Source: Chrysemys picta bellii (taxonomy: Eukaryota > Chordata > Testudines > Emydidae). Taken from it: a DNA stretch of 64,000 nucleotides. Position 1 is the stretch's first letter, and each line of letters begins with the position of its first letter. The position numbers and the translations under genes are program-made. The notes under the pieces are model-generated. The model saw nothing but the letters and a program-made list of their open reading frames with translations, was not told the origin of the DNA and ran no database searches. Shown one piece after another: positions 60,764 through 64,000 of the stretch. The stretch is taken from contig NC_088799.1 in the NCBI RefSeq assembly GCF_011386835.1, positions 72,187,302 to 72,251,301 of the forward strand, read 5' to 3'.

Positions 60764-62411
60764 ATGCCTCGTACTTGTGTGAACAGTGCAGATAACTTCT
60801 GCTATGTTTGTGGTGAAGTGACTTTTGCATCACAGAAGTGCAGTATAACCACTATGGTTAAGAAAGCCTATCACCTTTATTTTGGCTGCAAAATTGGAGA
60901 TCAGGACAAGAGGTGGGCCCCACACATATGCTGCAAGAATTGTGCAACAAATCTTCGCCAGTGGTTGAACAGGAAAAGGAAATCTATGCCTTTTGCAGTG
61001 GCAATGATTTGGAGAGAGCCAACAGATCATACTAGCAATTGTTACTTCTGCATGGTGCCTCCAGTTGGGAAAGGTGTGTCAAAGAAGAAAAAGTGGACTG
61101 TGCATTATCCAAACATTCCATCAGCTATACGCCCAGTACCCCACGGAGAAGGACTGCCGGTTCCTGATGCACCAGAATCATTCTCAGTTGAGTCAGACAA
61201 GGAAGAGGATGAAACTTCTGGTCCTGAACCATCAATATCACAGGACCCACATTGTCTCTCATCCTCCTCCTCTGAACCACACCTCATAACACAAGGTGAA
61301 CTGAATGACCTTGTCAGGGATTTGGAACTGCCCAAGAGTAAGGCAGAGCTGTTGGGCTCCAGACTACAGCAGTGGATTCTCCTGGCAGGTGATGTTAGGG
61401 TTTCCATGTTCCGTGACCGTCAAAAGGATCTTGTCCCATTCTTCTTCATGGAAGGTGATCTTGTAGCCTGCAACAACATCGATGGTGTGATGGCAGCCCT
61501 CAACATCGTTCACGATCTAGATGAGTGGAGACTGTTCATTGATTCATCGAAGACGAGTCTTAAAGCTGTTTTACTGTATAATGGCAATGTTTTGCCATCA
61601 ATTCCAGTTGGTCATGCAGTCCATATGAAGGAAACCTATGACAACATGAAACAACTTTTGAGGTGCATAAACTATGACCAACATCAGTGGCAGCTTTGTG
61701 GCGATGTGAAGGTTGTTGCTCTCTTGCTTGGTCTGCAGACTGGATACACAAAGTACTGCTGATTTCTCTGTGAATGGGATAGTTGTGCAAGAGATTCCCA
61801 CTACATGAAGAAAGATTGGCCACTCTGACAGTCATTGGAGCCTGGGAGGAAAAGTGTTCAGCATCCACCACTTGTTGAATCAAGGAACATTTTGTTACCA
61901 CCCTTACACATCAAGCTGGGTCTGATGAAGAACTTTGTCAAGGCCATTGACAAAACACAAGCAGCTTTCAGGTACCTCCATGGAAAATTTCCAAGGTTAA
62001 GTGAAGCTAAGATAAAGGAAGGTGTCTTTGTTGGTCCTCAGATTCGTGAACTTCTTCGAGATGATGTATTTGACCATGCACTGCGTGGCAAGGAAAAGAC
62101 GGCATGGAAAGCCTTCCAGTTAGTGGCAATAAATTTTCTTGGAAACAACAAGGCAGACAACTAAAGGCTGTTGGTGGAAAACCTCCTCAAGGCATACAAA
62201 AACCTTGGTTGCAACATGTCACTAAAGATACATTTTTTGCACTCTCATCTAGATTTTTTTCCACCGAACTGCGGAGCAGTGAGCGACGAGCACGGCGAGC
62301 GATTTCACCAGGACATCAATGCTTGCAGACTATTGCTGGACAGTGATAAGAGATGCTCCATTTAATGAATACAAGAGACAAGCCAAGAAGCGCCGAGTAG
62401 ACACTGAATAG
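60764..62411 (+). pseudogene. Uncharacterised CxxC-motif protein, disabled copy
   Basis: An ATG at 60764 opens 332 uninterrupted codons. The N-terminus has C13xxC16, a C56-C57-x2-C60 cluster and C93xxC96, suggesting zinc binding, followed by an acidic/serine linker (about residues 140-175). The same frame continues past a TGA (61760-61762), a second TGA (61826-61828, probably a decayed CGA) and a TAA (62162-62164) to about 62317 (GERFHQDI). There a deletion of roughly 15 codons, not a multiple of three, shifts the frame. The last part (LADYCW, then a basic KKRRV tail) runs in another frame to a TAG at 62409-62411. There are no introns, and a poly(A)-signal-like aataaa lies near 62455. I recognise this protein as a recurrent, multicopy uncharacterised family in many animals (insects, cnidarians, fish, turtles). 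Multicopy spread and lack of introns suggest mobile-element origin, but no terminal repeats were found. The central region (DLVRDLELPKSKAELLGSRL) and the GERFHQD motif are family features; the biochemical role is unknown. Confidence 0.8.
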
Positions 62412-63179
62412 GACTAAACTATGTACAGAATAGTTTTTTGCCTTTTGTTTCATAATAAATTTTATTTATATAACCCTTTTGCTGATTTTAAAATGTTACA
62501 TAAACAGGACAGGTGAAATATTATCATGTAAAGCAACCATAAACACATGAAAAGACCTAGGTTTACAATTTATGATTAAAACTCTACTATCTACACAATA
62601 TACATAGACATAAAATGTAAAAACTTAAATATCTTAGAAACAGTAGCCAGTCAGTTGTTTTAATTGTCATATTTGAATTCAGCACATCAAAATACATAAT
62701 AAATAGCACATTTTATCTCTGAAGCAGACGACTTCTCAAAAATTGTAGACTAGTGCTATATCACAGACATAGGTCCATCAAGACATTTTTTGAATCGCAA
62801 AAAAACCTTTTATACTAGCTGAATGTTCAGAATCCAATGGTCAGCTAGAGCAATTAAGCCTACTTCTTCAAATTTTTCTTTATCATTCCTCATTAATCCA
62901 TACTTTGCTTTTAGAAGAAGCAATGTCAGTTGTGGACCTTGAAGAGGTAGAAATAGTTATTGAGAAACTAGAATACAAAATTTTGAATTTGTGATTAAAA
63001 AGCCCTGAAAACAAGATTGTAGTTTAGGAAATGCTTTCTTCTTTGATTCCAGTAATAGAGCAAAACTCAACACCTTTTTTGAAGAAAACATGCATCAAGG
63101 CTTTAAAGAGGAGAGTATGAGCCTTTAGAACTACCTGAATATCTGGAATAAATGGAAAGAAAATGGAAAGGCGAAGTAA
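62412..63179. other. AT-rich 3' flank of the pseudogene
   Basis: No gene. It may contain the 3' untranslated region or distal end of the element that carried the pseudogene. No terminal repeat or poly(A) tail is evident. It ends at the LTR boundary. Confidence 0.4.
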
Positions 63180-63754
63180 TGTTGCCTGCCCTAAAGGGCT
63201 CGAGGGGACAACAATGGTCCGTCACCCGGTGTGCTTGGCACCAATAAAGACACCGAGGGGAGAAAGCAAGCCAAGTTTATTTCAGAGCTCTGAAATGGCA
63301 CTAGGAGACCAGCACGTCTCAAATCCAGTGCAACAAATACAAACAACTTTTACCTTTTATACTCCAAACTGTTTACATACATCTCTTTGTCTGGCTGTTC
63401 CCCCTTACCCCTCCCTTCCAGACAACTGTTACAATAAGCTCTACATAAGCTTGTGAGAAAACTTTCTCAATCTTTGCGACCTTGAGTTAGACGCCTGCAA
63501 ACTAACTACCCCGCTTCTTATCTCTATTATTTCTGCTAGTGTGAGTGAAACTGCAGCCATCTGCTAGAAAGCTGACATTACATTTCTGCTTCAACCTACT
63601 TCAGAGCATGTAAGCAGTTAGCATAGAAGTAGGTGAGAGTTCACAAGATGGGGTTTGGGGGTTCGGATAGGCCCAGAGCAAAAGAGCTTCATCGGCACTT
63701 GTGGCCTTCCACTCTCCCGAGTTACCTGGTAGCTATGCCTAGTGGACCCCAACA
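63180..63754 (-). mobile_element. 3' LTR of an endogenous retrovirus
   Basis: On the minus strand this 575-bp LTR starts TGTTGGGGTC at 63754 and ends GGCAGGCAACA at 63180. It has a TATA box (tataaaag, 63354-63361) and AATAAA (63276-63281), with nearly the same spacing as in the homologous solo LTR at 1832-2411. It directly follows a polypurine tract (gaaggaggga) and the env end at higher coordinates, so it is the 3' LTR of a provirus whose body lies beyond the window. Confidence 0.92.
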
Positions 63755-63773
63755 ATCCCTCCTTCGAGAACAC
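63755..63773 (-). promoter_or_regulatory. Retroviral polypurine tract
   Basis: On the minus strand gaaggaggga lies immediately before the LTR TG. This is the plus-strand DNA primer site of reverse transcription, placed between the env stop and the 3' LTR as expected. Confidence 0.75.
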
Positions 63774-64000
63774 TCAACAAACCTTTGTCAGAGTTTTCTC
63801 ATACTCTAAAGACAGAATGCGATTAAGCTCCATGCAGTCAGGATTATCAATGAGAGGGTATAAGGGAACTTCTTGGGTATGGGAGGTACAAATCTTACGT
63901 ATGAGCATTTTACAGCAAATGAGCAAAAGAATAAGAACAAAACATATCACCACACCTGTGAGCAAGATGCGAACAATGTTTCCCCCTATATCCCCTAGTT
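63774..64000 (-). CDS. Retroviral env, C-terminal end (partial)
   Basis: An open minus-strand frame runs from the window edge to a TGA at 63774-63776, about 75 codons. It encodes a short extracellular stretch, a strongly hydrophobic membrane span of roughly 20 residues rich in I, L and V, a basic stop-transfer region with Cys and Lys, and a cytoplasmic tail of about 40 residues. This layout, ending 19 bp before an LTR with a polypurine tract between, is that of the transmembrane subunit of a retroviral envelope protein. In the family this subunit anchors the spike and drives membrane fusion; only the tail end is visible here. No stop interrupts the visible part. Whether the rest is intact cannot be judged. 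Confidence 0.8.
   Translation of the reverse strand, partial: LGDIGGNIVRILLTGVVICFVLILLLICCKMLIRKICTSHTQEVPLYPLIDNPDCMELNRILSLEYEKTLTKVC

Noticed and set aside
61835..62365. Two separate small genes downstream of the 332-codon frame
   Set aside because: They are in the same frame as the upstream part and continue the same protein; separated only by in-frame stop codons, so they are one pseudogene.

Overview
The window looks like intergenic or intronic DNA from a turtle (Testudines). The signs are many CR1 LINE fragments of several subfamilies, a tRNA-derived SINE of the type known from cryptodiran turtles, several hAT and Harbinger-like non-autonomous DNA transposons, and many solo LTRs. This assignment rests on recognising repeat families, not on a database search. 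I found no host gene, exon, rRNA or standalone tRNA gene. Almost all short open frames are chance readings of repeats.

Layout. 1-5.7 kb: unique AT-rich DNA, a CR1 scrap, a solo LTR nested inside another solo LTR (1824-2996), a Harbinger-like MITE and a second CR1 scrap. 5.7-6.8 kb: a 1.1 kb terminal-inverted-repeat element. 6.8-16 kb: mostly unique, with a 34-bp palindrome, a probable degraded LTR repeat and a purine-rich tract. 16.3-16.8 kb: solo LTR. 18.2-19.2 kb: long minus-strand CR1. 22.5-23.6 kb: LTR-like repeat whose relative lies at 51-53 kb. 23.9-27.7 kb: two CR1 ends, a 1.2 kb solo LTR and a small MITE. 30.3-34.2 kb: one CR1 copy apparently split by a 2.7 kb insertion that holds an inverted pair of tRNA-headed units and a nested hAT, followed by a tRNA SINE. 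35.8-37.2 kb: LTR with tandem repeats. 39 kb: small hAT. 40.8-43.1 kb: two LTR-like repeats, one carrying a 124-bp hAT MITE. 46.2-48.0 kb: CR1 split by a 1.2 kb CpG-dense hAT. 48.7-53 kb: poly(A)-tailed retrocopy-like sequence, a CR1 with an open reverse-transcriptase C-terminus, and an LTR-like repeat split by two MITEs.

The protein-coding relics are in the last 10 kb. At 54.76-55.6 kb is a decayed BED-finger hAT transposase. At 60.76-62.41 kb is a nearly complete intronless gene of an uncharacterised multicopy metazoan family with N-terminal CxxC motifs, disabled by three in-frame stops and one frameshifting deletion. At 63.18-64.0 kb is the minus-strand 3' end of an endogenous retrovirus: env C-terminus, polypurine tract and LTR. 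Its LTR is homologous to the solo LTR at 1832-2411.

The window works as a stack of datable insertions. Exact or near-exact target-site duplications identify individual transposition events and their order. None of the elements looks able to move by itself.
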